DNA of 64,000 bases from Ulva prolifera (GCA_023078555.1 CM041196.1:8946985-9010984), one strand, 5' to 3'; shown: positions 51,300-64,000, numbered from the stretch's first letter. Numbers and translations are program-made. The notes: generated by a model from the sequence alone, not told the origin.

Positions 51300-54200
51300 G
51301 GTGCATATATCGTGTGCAAACATCATTTGTGGTGTATTGCTTGAATCGGTTTCGCTTCACATCAAAAGATTTCTCCCGCTAACATTCCGGGCGCACCATG
51401 CATACCACGCGTGCTGCGTGGTGGAGGGCGAATTGATCAGCCCTTGCGCTGTGATCGGTGCATATATCCTGTGCAAACATCATGTGTTGAGCATTACCTG
51501 ACTCGGTTTTGCTTCACATCAAAAGATCTCTCCCGGTAACATTCCGGGCGGACCATGCATACCACGCGTGCCGCTTGGTGGAGGGCGAATTTATCAGCCA
51601 TTTCGGTGTGATCGGTGCATATATCGTGTGCAAACATCATTTGTGGTGTATTGCTTGAATCGGTTTTGCTTCACATCAAAAGATCTCTCCCGGTAACATT
51701 CCGGGCGGACCATGCATACCACGCGTGCCGCGTGGTGGAGGGCAAATTTATCAGCCCTTGCGCTGTGATTTGTGCATATATCCAGTGCAAACATCATTTG
51801 TTGTGTATTGCTGGAATTGGTTTTGCTTCACATCAAAAGATCTCTCCCGGTAACATTCCGGGCGGACCATGCATACCACGCGTGCCGCTTGGTGGAGGGC
51901 GAATTTATCAGCCATTTCGGTGTGATCGGTGCATATATCCTGTGCAAGCATCATATGTTGAGCATTACCTGACTCGGTTTTGCTTCACATCAAAAGATCT
52001 CTCCCGGTAACATTCCGGGCGGACCATGCATACCACGCGTGCCGCTTGGTGGAGGGCGAATTTATCAGCCATTTCGGTGTGATCGGTGCATATATCCTGT
52101 GCAAACATCATATGTTGAGCATTACCTGACTCGGTTTTGCTTCACATCAAAAGATCTCTCCCGGTAACATTCCGGGCGGACCATGCATACCACGCGTGCC
52201 GCTTGGTGGAGGGCGAATTTATCAGCCCTTGCGCTGTGATCGGTGCATATATCGTGTGCAAACATCATTTGAGATGTATTGCTAGAATCGGTTTTGCTTC
52301 ACATCAAAAGATCTCTCCCGGTAACATTCCGGGCGGACCATGCATACCACGCGTGCCGTGTGGTGGAGGGCGAATTTAGCAGCCATTTCGGTGTGATCGG
52401 TGCATATATCGTGTGCAAACATCATTTGTGGTGTATTGCTTGAATCGGTTTCGCTTCACATCAAAAGATTTCTCCCGCTAACATTCCGGGTGGACCATGC
52501 ATAACACGCAGGCCGCGTGGTGAAGGGCGAATTTATCAACCATTGCGCTATTATCGGTGCATCTATTCAGTGCAAACATCATTTGTTGGGTATTATTTGA
52601 CTCAGTTTTGCTTCCCATTAAAACATCTCTCCCGGTAACATTCCGGGCCCACCATGCATAACACGCGGGCTGCGTGGTGAAGGGCGAATTTATCAACCAT
52701 TGCGCTATTATCGGTGCATCTATTCAGTGCAAACATCATTTGTTGTGTATTGCTGGAATTGGTTTTGCTTCACATCAAAAGATCTCTCCCGGTAACATTC
52801 CGGGCGGACCATGCATACCACGCGTGCCGTGTGGTGGAGGGCGAATTTATCAGCCCTTGCGGTGAGATCGGTGCATATATCGTGTGCAAACATCATTTGT
52901 GGTGTATTGCTTGAATCAGTTTCGCTTCACATCAAAAGATTTCTCCCGCTAACATTCCGGGCGCACCATGCATACCACGCGTTCCGCGTGGTGGAGGGCG
53001 AATTGATCAGCCCTTGCGCTGTGATCGGTGCATATATCCTGTGCAAACATCATATGTTGAGCATTACCTGACTCGGTTTTGCTTCACATCAAAAGATCTC
53101 TCCCGGTAACATTCCGGGCGGACCATGCATACCACGCGTGCCGCTTGGTGGAGGGCGAATTTATCAGCCATTTCGGTGTGATCGGTGCATATATCGTGTG
53201 CAAACATCATTTGTGGTGTATTGCTTGAATCGGTTTCGCTTCACATCAAAAGATTTCTCCCGCTAACATTCCGGGCGCACCATGCATACCACGCGTGCTG
53301 CGTGGTGGAGGGCGAATTGATCAGCCCTTGCGCTGTGATCGGTGCATATATCCTGTGCAAACATCATGTGTTGAGCATTACCTGACTCGGTTTTGCTTCA
53401 CATCAAAAGATCTCTCCCGGTAACATTCCGGGCGGACCATGCATACCACGCGTGCCGCTTGGTGGAGGGCGAATTTATCAGCCATTTCGGTGTGATCGGT
53501 GCATATATCGTGTGCAAACATCATTTGTGGTGTATTGCTTGAATTGGTTTTGCTTCACATCAAAAGATCTCTCCCGGTAACATTCCGGGCGGACCATGCA
53601 TACCACGCGTGCCGCGTGGTGGAGGGCAAATTTATCAGCCCTTGCGCTGTGATTTGTGCATATATCCAGTGCAAACATCATTTGTTGTGTATTGCTGGAA
53701 TTGGTTTTGCTTCACATCAAAAGATCTCTCCCGGTAACATTCCGGGCGGACCATGCATACCACGCGTGCCGCTTGGTGGAGGGCGAATTTATCAGCCATT
53801 TCGGTGTGATCGGTGCATATATCCTGTGCAAGCATCATATGTTGAGCATTACCTGACTCGGTTTTGCTTCACATCAAAAGATCTCTCCCGGTAACATTCC
53901 GGGCGGACCATGCATACCACGCGTGCCGCTTGGTGGAGGGCGAATTTATCAGCCATTTCGGTGTGATCGGTGCATATATCCTGTGCAAACATCATATGTT
54001 GAGCATTACCTGACTCGGTTTTGCTTCACATCAAAAGATCTCTCCCGGTAACATTCCGGGCGGACCATGCATACCACGCGTGCCGCTTGGTGGAGGGCGA
54101 ATTTATCAGCCCTTGCGCTGTGATCGGTGCATATATCGTGTGCAAACATCATTTGAGGTGTATTGCTAGAATCGGTTTTGCTTCACATCAAAAGATCTCT

Positions 54201-55030
54201 CCCGGTAACATTCCGGGCGGACCATGCATACCACGCGTGCCGTGTGGTGGAGGGCGAATTTAGCAGCCATTTCGGTGTGATCGGTGCATATATCGTGTGC
54301 AAACATCATTTGTGGTGTATTGCTTGAATCGGTTTCGCTTCACATCAAAAGATTTCTCCCGCTAACATTCCGGGTGGACCATGCATAACACGCAGGCCGC
54401 GTGGTGAAGGGCGAATTTATCAACCATTGCGCTATTATCGGTGCATCTATTCAGTGCAAACATCATTTGTTGGGTATTATTTGACTCAGTTTTGCTTCCC
54501 ATTAAAACATCTCTCCCGGTAACATTCCGGGCCCACCATGCATAACACGCGGGCTGCGTGGTGAAGGGCGAATTTATCAACCATTGCGCTATTATCGGTG
54601 CATCTATTCAGTGCAAACATCATTTGTTGTGTATTGCTGGAATTGGTTTTGCTTCACATCAAAAGATCTCTCCCGGTAACATTCCGGGCGGACCATGCAT
54701 ACCACGCGTGCCGTGTGGTGGAGGGCGAATTTATCAGCCCTTGCGGTGAGATCGGTGCATATATCGTGTGCAAACATCATTTGTGGTGTATTGCTTGAAT
54801 CAGTTTCGCTTCACATCAAAAGATTTCTCCCGCTAACATTCCGGGCGCACCATGCATACCACGCGTTCCGCGTGGTGGAGGGCGAATTGATCAGCCCTTG
54901 CGCTGTGATCGGTGCATATATCCTGTGCAAACATCATATGTTGAGCATTACCTGACTCGGTTTTGCTTCACATCAAAAGATCTCTCCCGGTAACATTCCG
55001 GGCGGACCATGCATACCACGCGTGCCGCTT
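51300..55030 (+). repeat. 1,884-bp (12-mer) HOR, two tandem copies
   Basis: 51,300-53,150 matches 53,184-55,030 at offset 1,884 bp, sharing GTGCAAGCATC, TTGCTAGAATC, GAATTTAGCAGCC and GGTGAGATCGG. Differences between copies are few, for example TTTGAGATGTATT at 52,268 against TTTGAGGTGTATT near 54,152. The content differs from the 47.4-kb 12-mer, so two different HORs share the same length. Confidence 0.85.
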
Positions 55031-55539
55031 GTTGGAGGGCGAATTTATCAGCCATTTCGATGTTATCGGTGCATCTATTCAGTGCAAACATCATTTGTTG
55101 AACATTACCTGACTCAGTTTTGCTTCCCGTCAAAAGAACTCTCCCGGTAACATTCCGGGCGGACCATGCATACCACGCGTGCCGCTTGGTGGAGGGCGAA
55201 TTTATCAGCCATTTCGGTGTGATCGGTGCATATATCGTGTGCAAACATCATTTGTGGTGTATTGCTTGAATCGGTTTTGCTTCACATCAAAAGATCTCTC
55301 CCGGTAACATTCCGGGCGGACCATGCATACCACGCGTGCCGCGTGGTGGAGGGCAAATTTATCAGCCCTTGCGCTGTGATTTGTGCATATATCCAGTGCA
55401 AACATCATTTGTTGTGAATTGCTGGAATTGGTTTTGCTTCACATCAAAAGATCTCTCCCGGTAACATTCCGGGCGGACCATGCATACCACGCGTGCCGCT
55501 TGGTGGAGGGCGAATTTATCAGCCATTTTGGTGTGATCG

Positions 55540-58500
55540 GTGCATATATCGTGTGCAAACATCATTTGTGGTGTATTGCTTGAATCGGTTTCGCTTCACA
55601 TCAAAAGATTTCTCCCGCTAACATTCCGGGTGGACCATGCATAACACGCAGGCCGCGTGGTGAAGGGCGAATTTATCAACCATTGCGCTATTATCGGTGC
55701 ATCTATTCAGTGCAAACATCATTTGTTGGGTATTATTTGACTCAGTTTTGCTTCCCATTAAAACATCTCTCCCGGTAACATTCCGGGCCCACCATGCATA
55801 ACACGCGGGCTGCGTGGTGAAGGGCGAATTTATCAACCATTGCGCTATTATCGGTGCATCTATTCAGTGCAAACATCATTTGTTGTGTATTGCTGGAATT
55901 GGTTTTGCTTCACATCAAAAGATCTCTCCCGGTAACATTCCGGGCGGACCATGCATACCACGCGTGCCGTGTGGTGGAGGGCGAATTTATCAGCCCTTGC
56001 GGTGAGATCGGTGCATATATCGTGTGCAAACATCATTTGTGGTGTATTGCTTGAATCAGTTTCGCTTCACATCAAAAGATTTCTCCCGCTAACATTCCGG
56101 GCGCACCATGCATACCACGCGTTCCGCGTGGTGGAGGGCGAATTGATCAGCCCTTGCGCTGTGATCGGTGCATATATCCTGTGCAAACATCATATGTTGA
56201 GCATTACCTGACTCGGTTTTGCTTCACATCAAAAGATCTCTCCCGGTAACATTCCGGGCGGACCATGCATACCACGCGTGCCGCTTGGTGGAGGGCGAAT
56301 TTATCAGCCATTTCGGTGTGATCGGTGCATATATCGTGTGCAAACATCATTTGAGGTGTATTGCTTGAATCGGTTTCGCTTCACATCAAAAGATTTCTCC
56401 CGCTAACATTCCGGGCGGACCATGCATACCACGCGTGCCGCGTGGTGGAGGGCGAATTGATCAGCCCTTGCGCTGTGATCGGTGCATATATCCTGTGCAA
56501 ACATCATGTGTTGAGCATTAACTGACTCGGTTTTGCTTCACATCAAAAGATCTCTCCCAGTAACATTCCGGGTTGACCATGCATACCACGCAGGCCGCGT
56601 GGTGAAGGGCGAATTTATCAACCATTGCGCTATTATCGGTGCATCTATTCAGTGCAAACATCATTTGTTGGGTATTATTTGACTCAGTTTTGCTTCCCAT
56701 TAAAACATCTCTCCCGGTAACATTCCGGGCCCACCATGCATAACACGCGGGCTACGTGGTGAAGGGCGAATTTATCAACCATTGCGCTATGATCGGTGCA
56801 TCTATTCAGTGCAAACATCATTTGTTGAGTATTACCTGACTCAGTTTTGCTTCCCGTCAAAAGATCTCTCCCGGTAACAGTCCGGGCGGACCATGCATAC
56901 CACGCGTGCCGTGTGGTGGAGGGCGAATTTATCAGCCCTTGCGGTGTGATCGGTGCATATATCGTGTGCAAACATCATTTGTGGTGTATTGCTTGAATCG
57001 GTTTCGCTTCACATCAAAAGATTTCTCCCGCTAACATTCCGGGCGCACCATGCATACCACGCGTTCCGCGTGGTGGAGGGCGAATTGATAAGCCCTTGCG
57101 CTGTGATCGGTGCATATATCCTGTGCAAACATCATATGTTGAGCATTACCTGACTCGGTTTTGCTTCACATCAAAAGATCTCTCCCGGTAACATTCCGGG
57201 CGGACCATGCATACCACGCGTGCCGCTTGGTGGAGGGCGAATTTATCAGCCCTTGCGCTGTGATCGGTGCATATATCGTGTGCAAACATCATTTGAGGTG
57301 TATTGCTAGAATCGGTTTTGCTTCACATCAAAAGATCTCTCCCGGTAACATTCCGGGCGGACCATGCATACCACGCGTGCCGTGTGGTGGAGGGCGAATT
57401 TAGCAGCCATTTCGGTGTGATCGGTGCATATATCGTGTGCAAACATCATTTGTGGTGTATTGCTTGAATCGGTTTCGCTTCACATCAAAAGATTTCTCCC
57501 GCTAACATTCCGGGTGGACCATGCATAACACGCAGGCCGCGTGGTGAAGGGCGAATTTATCAACCATTGCGCTATTATCGGTGCATCTATTCAGTGCAAA
57601 CATCATTTGTTGGGTATTATTTGACTCAGTTTTGCTTCCCATTAAAACATCTCTCCCGGTAACATTCCGGGCCCACCATGCATAACACGCGGGCTGCGTG
57701 GTGAAGGGCGAATTTATCAACCATTGCGCTATTATCGGTGCATCTATTCAGTGCAAACATCATTTGTTGTGTATTGCTGGAATTGGTTTTGCTTCACATC
57801 AAAAGATCTCTCCCGGTAACATTCCGGGCGGACCATGCATACCGCGCGTGCCGTGTGGTGGAGGGCGAATTTATCAGCCCTTGCGGTGAGATCGGTGCAT
57901 ATATCGTGTGCAAACATCATTTGTGGTGTATTGCTTGAATCAGTTTCGCTTCACATCAAAAGATTTCTCCCGCTAACATTCCGGGCGCACCATGCATACC
58001 ACGCGTTCCGCGTGGTGGAGGGCGAATTGATCAGCCCTTGCGCTGTGATCGGTGCATATATCCTGTGCAAACATCATATGTTGAGCATTACCTGACTCGG
58101 TTTTGCTTCACATCAAAAGATCTCTCCCGGTAACATTCCGGGCGGACCATGCATACCACGCGTGCCGCTTGGTGGAGGGCGAATTTATCAGCCATTTCGG
58201 TGTGATCGTCGCATATATCGTGTGCAAACATCATTTGAGGTGTATTGCTTGAATCGGTTTCGCTTCACATCAAAAGATTTCTCCCGCTAACATTCCGGGC
58301 GCACCATGCATACCACGCGTGCCGCGTGGTGGAGGGCGAATTGATCAGCCCTTGCGCTGTGATCGGTGCATATATCCAGTGCAAACATCATGTGTTGAGC
58401 ATTAACTGACTCGGTTTTGCTTCACATCAAAAGATCTCTCCCAGTAACATTCCGGGTTGACCATGCATACCACGCAGGCCGCGTGGTGAAGGGCGAATTT

Positions 58501-59084
58501 ATCAACCATTGCGCTATTATCGGTGCATCTATTCAGTGCAAACATCATTTGTTGGGTATTATTTGACTCAGTTTTGCTTCCCATTAAAACATCTCTCCCG
58601 GTAACATTCCGGGCCCACCATGCATAACACGCGGGCTACGTGGTGAAGGGCGAATTTATCAACCATTGCGCTATGATCGGTGCATCTATTCAGTGCAAAC
58701 ATCATTTGTTGAGTATTACCTGACTCAGTTTTGCTTCCCGTCAAAAGATCTCTCCCGGTAACAGTCCGGGCGGACCATGCATACCACGCGTGCCGTGTGG
58801 TGGAGGGCGAATTTATCAGCCCTTGCGGTGTGATCGGTGCATATATCGTGTGCAAACATCATTTGTGGTGTATTGCTTGAATCGGTTTCGCTTCACATCA
58901 AAAGATTTCTCCCGCTAACATTCCGGGCGCACCATGCATACCACGCGTTCCGCGTGGTGGAGGGCGAATTGATAAGCCCTTGCGCTGTGATCGGTGCATA
59001 TATCCTGTGCAAACATCATATGTTGAGCATTACCTGACTCGGTTTTGCTTCACATCAAAAGATCTCTCCCGGTAACATTCCGGG
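55540..59084 (+). repeat. 1,884-bp offset duplication
   Basis: 55,540-57,200 recurs at 57,424-59,084 at offset 1,884 bp, with shared GGTGAGATCGG, AATCAGTTTCGC, CATTAACTGACTC and CCCATTAAAACATC. The second copy carries two private variants, ACCGCGCGTGCC near 57,842 and GATCGTCGCATAT near 58,206. Confidence 0.85.
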
Positions 59085-62000
59085 CGGACCATGCATACCA
59101 CGCGTGCCGCGTGGTGGAGGGCAAATTTATCAGCCCTTGCGCTGTGATTTGTGCATATATCCAGTGCAAACATCATTTGTTGTGGATTGCTGGAATTGGT
59201 TTTGCTTCACATCAAAAGATCTCTCCCGGTAACATTCCGGGCGGACCATGCATACCACGCGTGCCGCTTGGTGGAGGGCGAATTTATCAGCCATTTCGGT
59301 GTGATCGGTGCATATATCGTGTGCAAACATCATTTGTGGTGTATTGCTTAAATCGGTTTCGCTTCACATCAAAAGATCTCTCCCGGTAACATTCCGGGCG
59401 GACCATGCATACCACGCGTGCCGCGTGGTGGAGGGCGAATTGATCAGCCCTTGCGCTGTGATCGGTGCATATATCCTGTGCAAACATCATGTGTTGAGCA
59501 TTACCTGACTCGGTTTTGCTTCACATCAAAAGATCTCTCCCGGTAACATTCCGGGCGGACCATGCATACCACGCGTGCCGCTTGGTGGAGGGCGAATTTA
59601 TCAGCCATTTCGGTGTGATCGGTGCATATATCGTGTGCAAACATCATTTGTGGTGTATTGCTTGAATCGGTTTTGCTTCACATCAAAAGATCTCTCCCGG
59701 TAACATTCCGGGCGGACCATGCATACCACGCGTGCCGCGTGGTGGAGGGCAAATTTATCAGCCCTTGCGCTGTGATTTGTGCATATATCCAGTGCAAACA
59801 TCATTTGTTGTGTATTGCTGGAATTGGTTTTGCTTCACATCAAAAGATCTCTCCCGGTAACATTCCGGGCGGACCATGCATACCACGCGTGCCGCTTGGT
59901 GGAGGGCGAATTTATCAGCCATTTCGGTGTGATCGGTGCATATATCCTGTGCAAGCATCATATGTTGAGCATTACCTGACTCGGTTTTGCTTCACATCAA
60001 AAGATCTCTCCCGGTAACATTCCGGGCGGACCATGCATACCACGCGTGCCGCTTGGTGGAGGGCGAATTTATCAGCCATTTCGGTGTGATCGGTGCATAT
60101 ATCCTGTGCAAACATCATATGTTGAGCATTACCTGACTCGGTTTTGCTTCACATCAAAAGATCTCTCCCGGTAACATTCCGGGCGGACCATGCATACCAC
60201 GCGTGCCGCTTGGTGGAGGGCGAATTTATCAGCCCTTGCGCTGTGATCGGTGCATATATCGTGTGCAAACATCATTTGAGGTGTATTGCTAGAATCGGTT
60301 TTGCTTCACATCAAAAGATCTCTCCCGGTAACATTCCGGGCGGACCATGCATACCACGCGTGCCGTGTGGTGGAGGGCGAATTTAGCAGCCATTTCGGTG
60401 TGATCGGTGCATATATCGTGTGCAAACATCATTTGTGGTGTATTGCTTGAATCGGTTTCGCTTCACATCAAAAGATTTCTCCCGCTAACATTCCGGGTGG
60501 ACCATGCATAACACGCAGGCCGCGTGGTGAAGGGCGAATTTATCAACCATTGCGCTATTATCGGTGCATCTATTCAGTGCAAACATCATTTGTTGGGTAT
60601 TATTTGACTCAGTTTTGCTTCCCATTAAAACATCTCTCCCGGTAACATTCCGGGCCCACCATGCATAACACGCGGGCTGCGTGGTGAAGGGCGAATTTAT
60701 CAACCATTGCGCTATTATCGGTGCATCTATTCAGTGCAAACATCATTTGTTGTGTATTGCTGGAATTGGTTTTGCTTCACATCAAAAGATCTCTCCCGGT
60801 AACATTCCGGGCGGACCATGCATACCACGCGTGCCGTGTGGTGGAGGGCGAATTTATCAGCCCTTGCGGTGAGATCGGTGCATATATCGTGTGCAAACAT
60901 CATTTGTGGTGTATTGCTTGAATCAGTTTCGCTTCACATCAAAAGATTTCTCCCGCTAACATTCCGGGCGCACCATGCATACCACGCGTTCCGCGTGGTG
61001 GAGGGCGAATTGATCAGCCCTTGCGCTGTGATCGGTGCATATATCCTGTGCAAACATCATATGTTGAGCATTACCTGACTCGGTTTTGCTTCACATCAAA
61101 AGATCTCTCCCGGTAACATTCCGGGCGGACCATGCATACCACGCGTGCCGCTTGTTGGAGGGCGAATTTATCAGCCATTTCGATGTTATCGGTGCATCTA
61201 TTCAGTGCAAACATCATTTGTTGAACATTACCTGACTCAGTTTTGCTTCCCGTCAAAAGAACTCTCCCGGTAACATTCCGGGCGGACCATGCATACCACG
61301 CGTGCCGCTTGGTGGAGGGCGAATTTATCAGCCATTTCGGTGTGATCGGTGCATATATCGTGTGCAAACATCATTTGTGGTGTATTGCTTGAATCGGTTT
61401 CGCTTCACATCAAAAGATTTCTCCCGCTAACATTCCGGGTGGACCATGCATAACACGCAGGCCGCGTGGTGAAGGGCGAATTTATCAACCATTGCGCTAT
61501 TATCGGTGCAACTATTCAGTGCAAACATCATTTGTTGGGTATTATTTGACTCAGTTTTGCTTCCCATTAAAACATCTCTCCCGGTAACATTCCGGGCCCA
61601 CCATGCATAACACGCGGGCTGCGTGGTGAAGGGCGAATTTATCAACCATTGCGCTATTATCGGTGCATCTATTCAGTGCAAACATCATTTGTTGTGTATT
61701 GCTGGAATTGGTTTTGCTTCACATCAAAAGATCTCTCCCGGTAACATTCCGGGCGGACCATGCATACCGCGCGTGCCGTGTGGTGGAGGGCGAATTTATC
61801 AGCCCTTGCGGTGAGATCGGTGCATATATCGTGTGCAAACATCATTTGTGGTGTATTGCTTGAATCAGTTTCGCTTCACATCAAAAGATTTCTCCCGCTA
61901 ACATTCCGGGCGCACCATGCATACCACGCGTTCCGCGTGGTGGAGGGCGAATTGATCAGCCCTTGCGCTGTGATCGGTGCATATATCCTGTGCAAACATC

Positions 62001-64000
62001 ATATGTTGAGCATTACCTGACTCGGTTTTGCTTCACATCAAAAGATCTCTCCCGGTAACATTCCGGGCGGACCATGCATACCACGCGTGCCGCTTGGTGG
62101 AGGGCGAATTTATCAGCCATTTCGGTGTGATCGTCGCATATATCGTGTGCAAACATCATTTGAGGTGTATTGCTTGAATCGGTTTCGCTTCACATCAAAA
62201 GATTTCTCCCGCTAACATTCCGGGCGCACCATGCATACCACGCGTGCCGCGTGGTGGAGGGCGAATTGATCAGCCCTTGCGCTGTGATCGGTGCATATAT
62301 CCAGTGCAAACATCATGTGTTGAGCATTAACTGACTCGGTTTTGCTTCACATCAAAAGATCTCTCCCAGTAACATTCCGGGTTGACCATGCATACCACGC
62401 AGGCCGCGTGGTGAAGGGCGAATTTATCAACCATTGCGCTATTATCGGTGCATCTATTCAGTGCAAACATCATTTGTTGGGTATTATTTGACTCAGTTTT
62501 GCTTCCCATTAAAACATCTCTCCCGGTAACATTCCGGGCCCACCATGCATAACACGCGGGCTACGTGGTGAAGGGCGAATTTATCAACCATTGCGCTATG
62601 ATCGGTGCATCTATTCAGTGCAAACATCATTTGTTGAGTATTACCTGACTCAGTTTTGCTTCCCGTCAAAAGATCTCTCCCGGTAACAGTCCGGGCGGAC
62701 CATGCATACCACGCGTGCCGTGTGGTGGAGGGCGAATTTATCAGCCCTTGCGGTGTGATCGGTGCATATATCGTGTGCAAACATCATTTGTGGTGTATTG
62801 CTTGAATCGGTTTCGCTTCACATCAAAAGATTTCTCCCGCTAACATTCCGGGCGCACCATGCATACCACGCGTTCCGCGTGGTGGAGGGCGAATTGATAA
62901 GCCCTTGCGCTGTGATCGGTGCATATATCCTGTGCAAACATCATATGTTGAGCATTACCTGACTCGGTTTTGCTTCACATCAAAAGATCTCTCCCGGTAA
63001 CATTCCGGGCGGACCATGCATACCACGCGTGCCGCGTGGTGGAGGGCAAATTTATCAGCCCTTGCGCTGTGATTTGTGCATATATCCAGTGCAAACATCA
63101 TTTGTTGTGGATTGCTGGAATTGGTTTTGCTTCACATCAAAAGATCTCTCCCGGTAACATTCCGGGCGGACCATGCATACCACGCGTGCCGCTTGGTGGA
63201 GGGCGAATTTATCAGCCATTTCGGTGTGATCGGTGCATATATCGTGTGCAAACATCATTTGTGGTGTATTGCTTAAATCGGTTTCGCTTCACATCAAAAG
63301 ATCTCTCCCGGTAACATTCCGGGCGGACCATGCATACCACGCGTGCCGCGTGGTGGAGGGCGAATTGATCAGCCCTTGCGCTGTGATCGGTGCATATATC
63401 CTGTGCAAACATCATGTGTTGAGCATTACCTGACTCGGTTTTGCTTCACATCAAAAGATCTCTCCCGGTAACATTCCGGGCGGACCATGCATACCACGCG
63501 TGCCGCTTGGTGGAGGGCGAATTTATCAGCCATTTCGGTGTGATCGGTGCATATATCGTGTGCAAACATCATTTGTGGTGTATTGCTTGAATCGGTTTTG
63601 CTTCACATCAAAAGATCTCTCCCGGTAACATTCCGGGCGGACCATGCATACCACGCGTGCCGCGTGGTGGAGGGCAAATTTATCAGCCCTTGCGCTGTGA
63701 TTTGTGCATATATCCAGTGCAAACATCATTTGTTGTGTATTGCTGGAATTGGTTTTGCTTCACATCAAAAGATCTCTCCCGGTAACATTCCGGGCGGACC
63801 ATGCATACCACGCGTGCCGCTTGGTGGAGGGCGAATTTATCAGCCATTTCGGTGTGATCGGTGCATATATCCTGTGCAAGCATCATATGTTGAGCATTAC
63901 CTGACTCGGTTTTGCTTCACATCAAAAGATCTCTCCCGGTAACATTCCGGGCGGACCATGCATACCACGCGTGCCGCTTGGTGGAGGGCGAATTTATCAG
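57424..64000 (+). repeat. 3,925-bp (25-mer) HOR running off the window
   Basis: 57,424-60,075 is repeated at 61,349-64,000 with offset 3,925 bp (25 x 157), including the private variants ACCGCGCGTGCC and GATCGTCGCATAT. I noticed only one difference (GTGCAACTATTC near 61,508 against GTGCATCTATTC). The duplication reaches the last base, so its true length is unknown. This is the youngest-looking large duplication in the window. Confidence 0.85.

Larger units (their letters stand above)
9880..64000 (+). repeat. 157-bp tandem satellite array (about 344 monomers)
   Basis: From about 9,880 to the window end the sequence is one head-to-tail tandem repeat with a 157-bp unit. Landmarks recur in order in each monomer: ATCTCTCCCGGTAACATTCC at the chosen start, GGACCATGCATACC, ACGCGTGCC, TGGTGGAGGGCGAA, a TATC-AGCC block, GATCGGTGCAT, GTGCAAACATCAT, and finally TTGCTTC-CATCAAAAG. 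A typical monomer is 49% GC with 11 CpG, slightly above expectation. Variants cluster into at least four linked tail types (CGTGTGC/TGGTGTATTGC, CCTGTGC/ATGTTGAGC, TTCAGTGC/TTGTTGAGT and CCAGTGC/TTGTTGTGT). All copies have the same orientation, and no foreign insertion was seen. Short open frames inside it, 60-131 codons on both strands, are by-products of the repeat. The array is open at the right edge of the window. Confidence 0.98.

Noticed and set aside
10876-63942. Hundreds of 60-131-codon open frames on both strands in the array
   Set aside because: They recur with the 157-bp period, overlap on both strands, and end within a few monomers. Because 157 leaves remainder 1 on division by 3, no frame can stay open along the array, and many begin only at GTG. 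They are artefacts of the repeat.
9880-64000. CRISPR array
   Set aside because: The whole 157-bp period is conserved; there are no short repeats separated by unique spacers, and no cas-like genes.
9880-64000. Internal RNA polymerase III promoter or tRNA-derived SINE
   Set aside because: GGTTTCGCTTC in some monomers faintly resembles a B box but lacks the conserved GGTTCGANNCC pattern, and no A box lies at the right distance.
9880-64000. CENP-B box
   Set aside because: I looked for TTCG-x4-A-x2-CGGG on both strands of the typical monomer. The nearest TTCG contexts lack the required A and CGGG.
9880-64000. Ribosomal intergenic spacer or telomeric repeat
   Set aside because: No rRNA gene sequence borders the array, and no TTAGGG-like or other telomeric short repeat is present.

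Overview
The window looks like nuclear DNA from a eukaryote whose lineage I cannot determine. There are no closely packed open frames, no operon-like layout, no rRNA or tRNA genes, and nothing I can name as an intact gene. It has two parts.

Part A (1 to about 9,879) is single-copy-looking, gene-poor DNA. The longest open frame is about 200 codons, and most are short and overlap on both strands as expected by chance. What I can support is debris. There is a frameshifted remnant resembling the protease-to-integrase part of a Ty1/Copia-type retrotransposon (about 112-800). A second, weaker integrase-like patch lies near 6.3-6.5 kb. A pair of long inverted-repeat arms (about 5,070-5,425 and 6,925-7,285) encloses about 1.5 kb. 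There are two G-quadruplex-type G-run clusters, two strong palindromes and small tandem repeats. This fits a heterochromatic or pericentromeric flank.

Part B (about 9,880 to 64,000) is one uninterrupted head-to-tail satellite array with a 157-bp monomer. That is about 344 copies over 54.1 kb, and the array continues past the window end. It is about 49% GC and not CpG-depleted. The leftmost monomers are the most diverged; the interior is homogenised. Variant monomers occur in linked combinations and form higher-order repeats (HORs): 941, 1,413 (9-mer), 1,884 (12-mer), 2,198 (14-mer), 2,707 (17-mer plus two 19-bp insertions), 2,826 (18-mer) and 3,925 bp (25-mer). Several segments are copied almost unchanged 16-28 kb apart. 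I saw no transposon insertion and no inversion inside the array. Each monomer holds two short dyads able to form hairpins.

No genes act together here. The many short open frames in the array are periodic artefacts: 157 is not a multiple of 3, so the reading frame shifts in every monomer. By analogy with alpha satellite (HOR structure, near-nucleosomal monomer, diverged edge), a centromeric or pericentromeric array is the leading hypothesis. A subtelomeric or other heterochromatic satellite is not excluded.
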